A stretch of 64,000 nt of DNA from Marchantia polymorpha subsp. ruderalis. Its lineage: Eukaryota > Streptophyta > Marchantiopsida > Marchantiales > Marchantiaceae. The stretch covers positions 20,006,501 to 20,070,500 of the forward strand of contig AP031352.1 in assembly GCA_037833965.1 (NCBI GenBank), in the 5' to 3' direction. Below, one piece after another: positions 53,101 through 64,000 of this stretch. Within the stretch, counting starts at the first letter, position 1. Every line of letters starts with the position of its first letter. Under the pieces are notes generated by a model that saw nothing but the letters and a program-made list of their open reading frames with translations, had not been told where the DNA came from and ran no database searches. The position numbers and the translations under genes were made by a program.

Positions 53101-56100
53101 TAATACGTACAAGGCGAGTCCTCTCAACGAGCTCCTTCTTGATGCTAGTCTCCAATTGCTAAGACACGAAACACCAACTTAAGTTCAGGGATATCTCTCA
53201 CAGGGGTGATATAACTTCCTGAGGGCAAAAAAAATTACGCTCAAATGTTCCACCAAATTAATGCTCGTATCATATCTCAGATCATGGACCACTTGCAAAA
53301 CCTCCGCACCAGAATTCGAAAATAGCAAACTATATGAAATTAACACTCACGGTGGAAATAAGGCCAGACAAAGAGTCAGCTATGCAAATAAAGGAGGAAG
53401 TTCAACGCACCAAGTCATCGAAACAAAGCTGTGCGCTACCCGAAACCAAAAGTGGCACACGGGCATAGCTGGCAGTGCAAATGTCACAGCGCATAGTTAC
53501 GATTCCTCGGGCAAATAGAGCTGCTGCCATCGGAGGGGGTGGAGCACTGCAAGGACAGACCAATTTCTTAGCAAATAAAGTTCCGCATATCTAAACGCGA
53601 GCCAATTTTAATTTTGGAGAGTAATTTGAACTCCGGACTCTGTGCAACTTCCAGTTAATTAGATGAACTATAGCATTCCACTAAGTTTCGATTTACCTGA
53701 TCCGGTTGAGAAGCCGAACACCTCTGGCCTGCAAACCGAAACAAGAACACATATTTCGAACCAATCAGCTTCCAAATGACCGGACAGAAAAGGAACACAC
53801 CTGTTTGTTAAGACTGTCAACAATATACAACTCATCCAGCATCCGAACGGAGTGCTAGCTACACCCTAACAGATGCGACGTCATGACAGCAACGAAAAAG
53901 GTTGGATGCTGATATAATGACCTCAATTGTCAGCAAACTGCTCAGTCCAACTTCCATAGCCTCCAACCAAGCCACGTCCTGTAGATATGAACTGACGACG
54001 GTAAGGAGGTGCATCTCTACACCGGCCTAGAAGTGCGGTCTTCACAATTGCATTCAATGTGATAGTTCCGCATTTAGCCTTTACGATGAAACTCACTCCT
54101 TTCTCTCTCCAAATTAGCAACAGCAGTCTTCATCTCACAATCAAATGGACATAAGGATTCGACCGTCTAGCACTTACCGGCTTACTTATTTCTGTACAAA
54201 TGAGAAGTCGAACTTCTATCTCATCGTCGAAAATTTGGATGGCTGACATTGCAGCCTCTGTTGCTTTTGAGCCGCCCCCGTCACTTGACACCTCAGGAGG
54301 GGGAAGCTCAACTTTCGGAGGAGCATCTCCAAGGAGTTGGGGCCAACCGTTTTTCACGACTTGCTGTCCATCCAGTTTAGACTGGCAACAAAACACTTGG
54401 AAGCACGCCTTCGCTAGATGATACGCATCATAACCTCCAGCTGCAGAACTGTTCACATCCCACCCAACAATCCTCTAAATAATTGAAGCAATCGATGCGG
54501 AGCAGAGCTAGCACTAATGTGCATATTCATCTAACAAAAAATGACTTTATATCTACCTTTGCAGCACTAATGTACATATACATCTAACAAAAAATGACAT
54601 TATATCTACCTTTGCAGCGAAGCAACCAATCCTTGTCGGAAATGAAAGGCCAAAGTGCAAGTCAAAGAAGAAATCTTCCAATATATAACATGTTTGCAAC
54701 CCTGCCATAGAGGTACATTCGTATCTGTGAGCTCAATGAAGCGAATACATCACAACGTTGAAGATATGAAAATTCGACAGTGCAAAAACGCATGTAACAG
54801 CTAGTATTGCGTTGAAACACAGAGCCTACTGGTTCTCAGGTAGGCCAAAGCAAGTTAGAACATAATGGACACAAACAAAATCTGAGTTCGAGAGAAAATA
54901 TACCAGAGAGTGAACGGCCAAAGCAAGTTAGAACATAATGGACACAAACAAAATCTGAGTTCGAGAGAAAATATACCAGAGAGTGAACGGCGTGCCCGAG
55001 TTTCTCTCCTGAAGGAACTTCTAGATATACCTACAAGTTCCAAGCAAAGGTTATGAACTTCCTTTATAGTACATTACCCACCCATGACGTAAGATTTGAT
55101 TTGCAGGCAGAGCATATACTGGATCAAGAATGCAAATAGAGTTCAGAAGAGCATTGAAAGTCAGATGTTCGACACGTATGATATGAAGTTTCATATCCCC
55201 TCCTACTCGTCATCACACGACGGCAGCACAAATTAATCTTATGAGAATTCAAAACTTAAGAACACATTATGAACTCTACAATGGTTCAGTAGCAATGATT
55301 TTGTAAAGCCCTCCGTGTGGAGTTTATTCTTGATATTTTCTCTTTCGTCCTCCCAAAGTCATGAAAGATTCCCGGAAATGACAGAACTGCAAAAATTTGA
55401 GATATATCGACGCTCAAACCCTGGACTTTACCCAGACGCTATGTCGGGGGTCAGTTCGTAACTGAGGGAGGCTACTTACATCTATAAAGTGGAAAGCAAA
55501 AATGGAAGGGATGAGGAAACATTTACAGAGATTTAAGAGTGCAAGGGCAGTAAACATCAGAAATCGACGTACTTACAGTCAGATGCTGTCCTAGGAGCTA
55601 CTTCAAGATAGTCCGTAATGTACTGATTGATGATAACTGTGGAGAGTTTTAATTCAAACAAACAGGATATTTATGTACGTATGTTGCGAAAACGAAGACA
55701 AGTACTCAGAATGGGCTCTAGGGCCTGTGACTAGCATTAGAAGGGTGATAACACGTCGGACGCGTAATCTATATTTCAGAAATGTGGAGAAGATTGTTTC
55801 AGGCTTTAAACAGTGCTTAACATCCTGAAGATTCAGCGAAAGACTGCTTTAGCTGTCCATGGAGTGAGGTGGTAAAGGTACACGATAATTACACCGTAAT
55901 GACGTGATAAGTCGTTGTACTATTAGGATTGTCAAAGATCATCTCGAAACTATCGCTAGATATGACCGGCATGAGCCTTCGGAGTCTTCACAACAGGGTC
56001 CAGACGCCCTACCTGTCATATACTTGGGTCTACTGAATTTTCCGCGGGGGCTTCTCAGCAATAGCACCACAGTTCATCTATGTATCGGTTAATTCGAACG

Positions 56101-57360
56101 TGCTGGTACTAAATATGCCTCTAACTACGAGAATTCCGTAGATTCCAGTAGCTGCTAGTCTCAACATACCAAGACCGCGATTGTGAAGGAAAAAACAAAT
56201 GTCCGGTCGTCAGGCGGCGGGGACGACATCAGGGCAGTTGCATCTTTATCAAAGCTCAATGCGCACAAGTTTCCGTAATTATGCTAGTAACATAATGGAC
56301 AAATAGAAAGAATATCAAATACTCACCAGATCAGGCAGCTTTGATCCAAAGAGACCCAAGATATCATCAGGTGAGGAGATTTTGGAATCTCCCAATACGA
56401 ATCCTCCAACGTCATCCTTCCCAGGAATATGTTCACCGTGAAAGGATACAAATTCAGGATGCAAAATGTCCAATTTTTGCTTGAGTTCCTCTTTCGAAGG
56501 ATACTCAAGGACAATGACCTGTAAGAAAATTTCTACCACAATTAATATAGAGAAAAGGAAGCACAAGTATTTGCCAACAGATGGTTAATCTGGGCTTTAA
56601 AAACTGCACATAGGTATCACCGAACTTCACAACAAGTTGCATTACCTCTTACCAATTGGAGGACCAAAACACTTGCTTATGTGTCAGAGAGTGGTATTCA
56701 GCTTCACAAAATGTTCCGAAACAACCAAAGAAAAGAAAAAAAAACATTGTCTTTGCCACTTCCATCGGCCTTATGCAGAGTAACATCCCATCCTTTATAT
56801 ATCATGCTCTTCAGTCGAGATTCAACTCCTTAATTCCCCCTATAAACTGCAACCTCTACCAGTGAAGTCCTAGCCTGGGTTGGGAGTTTTATCGCAAGGT
56901 TGATCAGACGACACAAAAGTACAGACTCTCAAGTCTGTAACATCTCTAAACAGCAGAATTGTCCTCAGACTACTCCTCGATTTGCCGATTTGACCCCCAT
57001 GCAAGGTTGTACCGAAACTTGGCTACTTTAGTCCGTACAGGAGTTCTAAAACAATCAACAAAGAAGCAGAAGACTTCTGAAAAGGGCATAATCAATTACC
57101 TCTAGTTGGCCGCCTGTTACGAGATCAGGGAAGCCTTGATAAGAAAACGCTCCTTTCGTTGGAACTGATTTATCCTTCCCGGGCAGCAAGAATGCATCAT
57201 TTTCAAATCCGCTAACATTTGGTAGAAGATAAAATGAACCTTTCACGGCACTCTCGGCAGTGGCAGACGAACCATTGACTACAACCTTCTTCCCGAAAAT
57301 TACAGCAAGTAAGGTGTAAACGGGCTTTCCGCGTCTAGAAGCGGCTGCAGAACGAGCCAT
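50196..57360 (-). CDS. ARID4: ARID4-like ARID-PHD protein, 872 aa, 15 exons
   Basis: This is the plant AT-rich-interaction-domain protein of the ARID4 type; its Arabidopsis relative belongs to the PEAT chromatin complex (PWWP-EPCR-ARID-TRB). Coding exons, 5' to 3': 57360-57100, 56518-56327, 55030-54977, 54701-54610, 54472-54178, 53978-53922, 53728-53697, 53546-53411, 53158-52979, 52698-51970, 51748-51611, 51253-51155, 50928-50828, 50658-50568, 50357-50196. All have AG/GT borders and agreeing phases, total 2619 nt. The N-terminal half is plant-specific (TLLAVIFGKKV, GIVTMRCDICTA). The ARID spans about residues 680-775 (FLVSRGHGRLIPPAG, LNGKRLDLYNLYRE, GGFHVGNGINWKGQVFSKM). The PHD finger spans about 783-840 with a complete Cys4-His-Cys3 set (CCILC, CGICGEWAHFGC, CPSC). 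The start is the first ATG in frame. The last-exon end is less certain: an alternative donor lies near 50,220. Introns 3 and 4 begin with tandemly duplicated donors. Confidence 0.93.
54511..54616 (-). repeat. 53-bp tandem duplication over the exon 4 donor of ARID4
   Basis: 54,511-54,563 and 54,564-54,616 differ at three sites. Each contains CTGCAAAG|GTAGAT on the minus strand, so the last bases of exon 4 and its 5' splice site exist twice (exon ends 54,610 or 54,557). Confidence 0.9.
54843..54988 (-). repeat. 73-bp tandem duplication over the exon 3 donor of ARID4
   Basis: 54,843-54,915 and 54,916-54,988 read identically. Each contains TTCACTCTCTG|GTATAT on the minus strand, so exon 3 could end at 54,977 or 54,904. 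Confidence 0.9.
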
Positions 57361-60200
57361 CTCTTCCACATAATCTTATGAAAGTCTAGGCGCTCTGTGC
57401 CTACACCATGAACTTGCCACTTCCAGCATAAGAACCATGCGACTACGTTTCTGCTGGCTTTTCTCAAGCCCTTCCCTATCGCCCGCCCCTAAAGTGAAAC
57501 TGAGAAAGATCCCCCTACAATAAGCGCCATGCGCGTCTGCCCTCAGCCCGTCGGTCTTATGCATCAATAGTCAAAAAATTCCACCAATAATAAGGATCCG
57601 AAGAACTCCAGTTGCGCAGATCCCATCCTGGGGGGTCGAACCGAAAACCTACGCGCGCTGCAGAATCCGCTTCCGATTGTTGAGAATCGACAGGCGACAA
57701 ATCACTGGCAGCGTCCCAAGAAACAGCGAGCCAGCAGCTTCGTTTACGATGGAAATAGGCGACCTGCGAACCCGCTCGTTGCATCGAACAGCACCGCAGA
57801 AATAAGAGTAGGAAACGAGTCGAGATTGAACAAGGCGTTAAAGACGAAAAGCCAGACCATGTTGACACGAAACGGAGCCCCCGCATGGCGATGAACGATC
57901 GCCATAACCGACATGATTGGTATAATACCAACCCTAACCACAATGCTGCTAGAAGAGCGCATCGCAAGATTTCGGGCCGGATCCTTTCCATTCATTCCCT
58001 CCCTTACTTCTACTACTTCTACTACCATTCCATTCGGCAGCAACGTCACTGGGCCTGGACTGGAATGGAGTGCTGTACCACGCCTCCAATTTAGCAAAAA
58101 TTATCCCCGAGCCCTCTCTTTTCCACTATTCCCTCTATCTATCTGAGATTTCCGTCCCACCTCATCATCACGACTCACTTACTACAAGACTACTACCCGA
58201 GCCCCCCACCCCCCCCTCTTCCTACAAATACCACCACCACCACCACCTCAGCGCGCCCACCCATGCCATGCCCCGCGTCGCGCATGTCTTTGCGGTCGGG
58301 ACTAGCATTCCCTCTTTCCAAATCTTCCGGACGCTACTACTACTACATCTACTACATGATACTGCCTGCCTGAAGCCTGCAGCAGCCTCGCCCGCCTGAC
58401 CCCCAGGCCCCGTCCGATTCCTGTCTGGACTGGATTATCATCATGGAGGAGGCTGTCGCCAGCAGCAGCAGCAGCACCAGAGCCAGCAGCTGCAGCAGCT
58501 GCAGCAGCAACCACCAGTGACCAGCCCCGCCCCCGCCCCCGCTCGCTTTTGGCTTTCTTAATTTTTGGCCCCATTTATTCCCCGCTCGCTCCAGCTCTCC
58601 AGCACTCGCTCGCTTCATCTCTCGCTCGCTCGCTCGCTCGCGGGCCTCGTCGCGGCACAATTTTCCAGCCTCGACCTTTCGCGTTTTTTCCTCCGTCTTC
58701 CGGTCACCCCCGCGACCTGCGCAGACTTTTGGCCCCGTGTGTGCCAATCAGCAGCGCCATTTCCTCTGACGGACTTCGAGCACCAGCCGCCTCCTCTCCT
58801 CCTCTCCTCTCCTCTCCTCCCACTGCTCGGCCTCCTCGGGACTCCTCCTCCTCCTCCTCCGACCTCGGGGCTCAGCTCAGCCTCTGCTCCCGAGCACCAC
58901 CGCCCTCAGCAGCTTTGGCATCTTTTCCATAAGATCTTCCCTCTTTTGATTCATTTCCGCCCCCCTTGCCCCTCTCCTCTCAATTCAAATCCGTTTTTTG
59001 ACGGATTTGAAAGGAATTTGAAGGGAGCCGAGGATCATTCTAACACTTCTCCTATCACTCCCCTGGGCTGCCTTGCCTGCCTGCCTACTAATCCGATCTC
59101 ATCCTTAATCCCCACCGCCATTCATTCATTCATTCATCCATTCATTCAATCCATCATTCTTTCTTTCACATCATTCTTTCTTTCACTTCATTCTCTCGCT
59201 CATTAGCTTCATACGTACGTCTCTATCTCATTGCCAACATTTCCTCAACCACACGATCATCAATCAAATTACAAAAACTCACTTGCATGCATTTCATTTA
59301 GCCCGTCATGTCAATCGATTTCGTGGGGAGGAATCAACCCACCCCAAATTCATCCCAAAAGAATCAATTCAAATCAAACCAACCCAACCTAACCTAACGT
59401 CACACCAACGTTGCCCGGTTAGGGGATGCAAAGACTCTTACTTACCTCGCAGAAAAATCCGTCCGGTCCGACTTTCGTGCACTCGTTCAACGAGCCGGTC
59501 AAGTCAGAAGATCAAAGCCATCGCTCCCTCGCTCCTTCGCTCGCTCCCCAAGCCAAAGATTTCTCATTCTTTAACTTCTTTTCTTCACCGCCGGCGTCGG
59601 CGTCCTCGTCCTCGTCCTCGTCAACGCGACTGCCGGCTGGCGGGCGGGCCTCCCGTTACTGGCTCCAGTGGTCAGGGCCTGACGAGCACCACCACCGCTT
59701 TCCTCCGGCCCTCACGGAATCTGCAGTTTGCGTCCGGTCCGTCGCTTTCATATCCGTACATCGCGTCTCGCTCCGCACGGATCGACGGCTCGCGCCCTTT
59801 GACCCGACAGACCGATTCGAATACTGCTACAGTATCCCGGCACAGCGACGGACCGGAGTGCGGAGTCGGGGCTGATATCCATTCGTGGATACCGGCTCCC
59901 TCGAGTCGCACGTCGAAATCTGGCCACCGGGAAGCGAGACCCAGACGCCGGGAAAAGGAAGTGCGATTCACCGAAGCACCTGATCCTCTGTGTTCGAAAT
60001 CGCTGTGCACGCGCATCGCGGGCCGGGTCATGCTGCGGCGTCCAGTGCGCGTCACCACCGGCCCCGCCCAGCCGGACTTGGCATTTCATGATCCACTCCA
60101 GATCGGATCGATCGCCGAAGGTCGCTGCCATAATGGTCGGCGTCGCCATCGGCCACACGCGCCGTTAAACTCCTGCTTCTCGCTTCGATTTCTGCGTTTA
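57361..60200. promoter_or_regulatory. Head-to-head intergenic region between ARID4-like and GTG-like genes
   Basis: The ARID4 promoter and leader must lie just right of 57,360. 58,440-59,200 is strongly pyrimidine-rich on the plus strand with CTC, CTCG and CATT repeats and a CAG run (about 58,455-58,510), typical of transcribed leaders. Long ORFs on both strands at 59,283-60,251 and 59,672-60,158 overlap each other and show no recognised motif, so I treat them as chance frames in GC-rich DNA. Confidence 0.5.
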
Positions 60201-60212
60201 CCGGGTACCCTC

Positions 60213-60220
60213 TATATAAA
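60213..60220 (+). promoter_or_regulatory. TATA box, candidate promoter of the GTG-like gene
   Basis: TATATAAA in a GC-rich setting, 0.85 kb before the GTG-like ATG. Transcription from here would need a spliced or long leader, because several ATGs intervene. The motif is also TATA-like on the minus strand. Confidence 0.35.
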
Positions 60221-61068
60221 GCAGCCCCGCCCCCATCCCTTGGACTCTTGACCGTTGTTCTAGACCACGAACGACGACGACCACGACGACGGGACTTCCC
60301 GCCTCTGTGAAGTCCCGTGGGCTGCACCGTGGCCCCCGCGCCGCGTGGAAAGCTGCCAGCAGAAGGGAGGGGAGGAGGAGGGGAAGAAAGTGAGGAGGGA
60401 GGCAAAGCTGATGATCTCTGGCTTGTGTGATTTGTGGGTTTGTGAGTTTGGCGTGGCGAGCAGAGCAGAGCAGAGGAGAGAGTGCATAACAATGCAAAGC
60501 ATGCCGGGGCGGACTGCTTTTCTTTGCATTCGTGCTTTATACCTTATTTGATGACACTCTTTCCAGGTGGGATAAAATTTATTCTTTTTCGCGGTGGTGG
60601 CGTCGTCGAATCTCCTGCGGAATTTCGGTAGAGCGATGGGGACGGGTGGATGGCAGTGGGGCTTCTCAGATCAAGTGAGCTCCGCGGGGAGTTTAGAGAT
60701 CTGACGAAATGAAATGAATAGAGCGAAATGACAGCCGAGACGTGTTGTGTGATCCACGATGGCATTGAAACCAGTGGGCCGGGGTCGCTTAAGGTAGGTA
60801 TGGAGGTGGGTGGTGGTGGCGACGGTGACGGAGGGCGAGGAATGCGAGGAATGTTCTGATGGTTAGCGCGTCGGCGAGACTGCCATAGCCGGGAAGACGG
60901 ATGCTGAATGGAAACCGGGAGGCTGGACGGTTGGAAATTGGATCGGATGGATAAACTTAGTAGAGGTGTTAACCGTTCATTGTGACGCATTTCTGCGGGG
61001 ATTGGAGGACAGGCTTACAGAGATCACATGATTTAACCAATCAGAGAAAGGAAGAACAGGAACGAGAC

Positions 61069-63657
61069 ATGGGGCTCGGAATTATCATCTACGACACCTT
61101 AGTGGTTGGTGGATCTTTGATAGGTTCAGCTTGGGCAGGATTATGGTTTTTGAACAGGAAGCTGTATAAGGATTACGAGGAAAAGCATGCACTTGTGCAG
61201 ATTTTGTTCGGCGTCGTGTTCGCATTTTCTTGCAATCTGCTCCAGCTCGTCTTGTTTGAGATTATCCCTGTACTCTCCGAAGGGTGAGTGAATCTGGCTT
61301 TTCCCAGTCATGTGAGTGCCTGTGCTCCTCACACACCGTGATCTCTGTTTGCCTAAATCTGACTCTCGAAACCCAAGTATCTGGATCTTACATTTGCAAT
61401 CCACTCTTCAGACTAGACGAAGAGCTTAGGTTGTGTTTTTATGTCTCGCAGTGAAAGTTGACATGAAAGGGGAATTGGTGGGAGCTCGGAGAAAGTCACG
61501 TTTAAATCGCTTAATCGCTGAAAACTACACCATAGAAGTCGCCTCATCGCATCTGCTATACGATCTAGAGTTCAGTCGAGCTCACGCAGTTTTTAGAGGC
61601 AAAGCGTCAAGCGGACTTCGTGAATCCGTCGAGAGGTTTACAAAAGGATTCTAGCTTCTGGTTTGGAAATTGCAGTGAGAAGGAACAGGGTATACATTGG
61701 ACTGCTATGTTACCTCAAAATCACCTCTTGCTGGATGAGCCAGCTCAGTCTCATTTGTGAGTTCACGAGCGCGAGAATTTGGTCAAAGAGGCAACTTCTT
61801 TAAGATTCTGTTGAGGAGATAGTCACGCAGGCCAGTAAAAAATCATAACAATGAGCAACGTCAGTGGACTTAAAAGTGTCATGGTCTCACTGGAATTGAG
61901 TCATGCGGAGAGACCTTTGTATACAGGACTGACGCAACAGCTAACGACGCGATTTCGTCTGTTTATCTTGAGAGGAACTTTGAAATCGAAGGGACTCAGG
62001 CTATATGTATATTTACGGCGGTTGAATCACACCCTTAGCATGAACAGGACACCATTAATCAAGCTTCTCAATCTATCTATGCATAAGGGTTGTCTAAGCT
62101 ACGTAACGTAAGTGGAAGGAATTCAGAGTGGACGAAATTACGATGGACCGCACAATGTGTCATGCTTGTAAAAGGAAATGATCTGTAGTAAGGTCAAGGT
62201 GCGCTTTGGAAATCCACGCTTTTACGCGGAATCGGTTGTAGAAATTGTTGACTTCTTCATCTCGTTACTGTTCCATCAGCCTGTTGACCTACCTTTTAGC
62301 GAACATCCCCATTGCTGTCCATTGCTATGCTGAGTCGTTAGTTTCGTGATCATTTTTCTAGTACAGTTTGTCTCTTTATAGAGGCTTCCGATTTGAAAAC
62401 CAATATTTCTTATTTTAAATTTTCGCTTTCTATTGAAAGATGAAGACGTAGTGTACAAAATGCAAAACTTCGTAGAGGACCGTTTGATGTTACACGTCGA
62501 TTCGGACAGGCCGGTGACACTCCTGTAACATTGAATCATAGTTTTTAGTCTTGCTGTCGATAACATTGATGTTGACCCTGAGCAACAGCTATCTGAGTCA
62601 GTTGGGGACGGTGTGTCACTTTTGATTCTCATAAATTCTGTGTATAGATTCTCACGCTAGTGTGTAGTTTGATGTGCATGAGTAGTAAACCGGGACACTG
62701 GACCCGTGGGACCATTGTTTCCGTTACCTCATCTTGAAGTCGTCCTTTGTCTTAACTAGTTTGCTTGCTACTTACGTCATTTTCTTCTTGAATTGATCTA
62801 GCCGGGAATCCAATTTACCTCTTCAGTATTTCTGTGAAGTAGAGTTGGGAGCTGAAGAAGTTTTTTATTGGCTGTGCAGTGCTCGTTGGATAAACTGGAA
62901 GCTTGATCTTTTCTGTTTGGTCATTGTTCTTGTCTTCGTTCTTCCCTACTATCATTGCTACTTAATCTTGCGCAACAATGGTACGCAACAATGCCTCCCC
63001 ATTTTTTGATATTTTTGTCCAATTAAATAGTTGCCTCTATTCTCTTTCTTTTGTGCGCTAGATTGTGTGTTAAAATTATTGTTTTTCGATGTTGACTGTT
63101 TCCAGTTGTTTGTGATCTAGGAGTTGGGAACAAGCGCGCAGCAACAAGTGCAGTAATGTTTTTAACTGCTTTCTTATATGCTTTTTGGCGTATGGGCATT
63201 CACTTCCCCATGCCGTCTCCTGAAAAAGGTAAACTTCAAGGCACTGAGAAGCACATATGCCGGGTGGACCGTGTGCATGAAATCCGGATTTTCTGAGAGA
63301 GCAAAGAAGCTTTGAGTATACCCTGTTTTCCGTTAGAAAATATCCGAAAGGATCAGTCTTTTCTAATGTAGAGTCGGATTTAAGATACTTCAGACAATCA
63401 AAGACCACAGCGTGCTTCGTTAGTACAACAGTTTTCAGGTCCGCGATAAATACGACGAAACGTCTTAGGTTTTGAAACGTGGTGTCTTGTGTTCTCAAGT
63501 TGGCATGCCTTCTGACAGCAGTTTTTCTTGTTGCAGGTCTCTTCACAATGGCACAACTTGTCAGCCGACTTGGAGTAATTGGCGTTACTTTGATGGCTGT
63601 TCTATCTGGCTTTGGAGCTATCAACCTGCCCTACAGTTATTTAGCACTCTTTACAAG
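61069..63657 (+). CDS. GTG1: GTG/COLD1-like protein (GPHR family), 5' exons, partial at right edge
   Basis: This is a multi-pass membrane protein of the Golgi pH regulator family; plant members (GTG1/2, rice COLD1) act at Golgi, ER or plasma membrane in pH/ion, ABA and cold responses. Visible exons: 61069-61283, 62880-62980, 63121-63228 and 63537-63657, all with GT-AG borders and matching phases, coding about 181 residues. They read [50 protein letters not shown], then [41 protein letters not shown], and [20 protein letters not shown] with [15 protein letters not shown]. At least four membrane segments are evident. The family is about 470 aa, so roughly 60 % of the protein lies to the right. 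The 343 bases after exon 4 are intron, and no fifth exon is seen before 64,000. Confidence 0.95.
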
Positions 63658-64000
63658 GTATGAGAAGTAGCCACTTATTCTGTGGAATCTAAGCCAGCAC
63701 AAAAGTTTTGAGGATCGTTCTGGGTTTCATGCTTCTATATACTGTAGAAGCCCTTTCGACGGCAGGTCCACAGCAAGTCACATTTATGTTTGGTGCATAG
63801 AATCGATTTTGGCAACCAGACATTCAGAACATCTTATACATTTAGATTGTTGTTATGAGCTTTGTTTCAGCTTTAAAAACTTTGCCAAGTTTCCAAAAAT
63901 TTTAACAGGTGAAGCTCTATTATATGTAAGAAGGGGCCGAGCCTTTAGGAGAGTAGCTGGTTTTCCTGAGTTAGCCAGTTTTAAAAGACTGGGTGATCTC

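Noticed and set aside
59283..60251. Plus-strand ORF of 322 codons between ARID4 and GTG
   Set aside because: Arg/Pro/Ser-rich chance frame in GC-rich DNA. It overlaps the candidate TATA box and two long minus-strand ORFs, and no motif is recognised.

Overview
The window is nuclear DNA of a land plant. GT-AG introns split the genes, and two of the three host genes are recognisable plant orthologues: an ARID4-type ARID-PHD protein and a GTG/COLD1-type GPHR-family membrane protein. The third is a universal stress protein, and a plant-type telomere motif (TTTAGGG)3 is also present. The mixture of AT-rich spacers and GC-rich transposons would suit a bryophyte or other seedless plant, but that is a guess.

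Positions 1-33,700 are a nest of transposable elements. A Ty3/gypsy gag-pol (1-3427, resuming about 8825-9652) is split by a 5.4-kb element of a family I do not recognise, called M here. M units begin TGTGGTA(A/C)CCCAC, end GTGGGTTATTACA, make 5-bp target duplications, and carry a long ORF (982 aa in one copy, 712 aa in another) plus a non-coding 3' tail of about 1 kb that starts near a TATA box. I see no direct LTRs within a unit. At least eleven complete, split or diverged M pieces lie between 3.4 and 31.9 kb. Matching target duplications across distant ends (AGTAT at 13,754/26,857; TCCTC at 16,056/27,577; AGTAT at 28,751/31,943) indicate that two stretches were inverted after insertion. Degraded Ty1/copia pol pieces lie on opposite strands at 28.75-30.8 and 32.5-33.25 kb, with a putative 3' LTR at 33.3-33.7 kb. 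A 531-bp MITE with a perfect 8-bp duplication sits exactly at one M terminus.

Positions 33,700-50,000 are mostly spacer. They hold one intact USP gene (36,187-36,681, minus), a decayed hAT-type transposase (41.1-43.0 kb), a 0.2-kb dispersed repeat carrying a TATA box (38.8 and 45.8 kb), and two adjacent AT-rich palindromes (39.54-39.61 kb). I found no other gene there.

Positions 50,196-64,000 are the genic end. An ARID4-like gene (15 exons, 872 aa, minus) and a GTG/COLD1-like gene (four 5' exons visible, plus, running off the right edge) are arranged head to head across about 3.7 kb of GC- and pyrimidine-rich DNA. The exon models come from reading frame, splice sites and remembered family similarity; no search was run.
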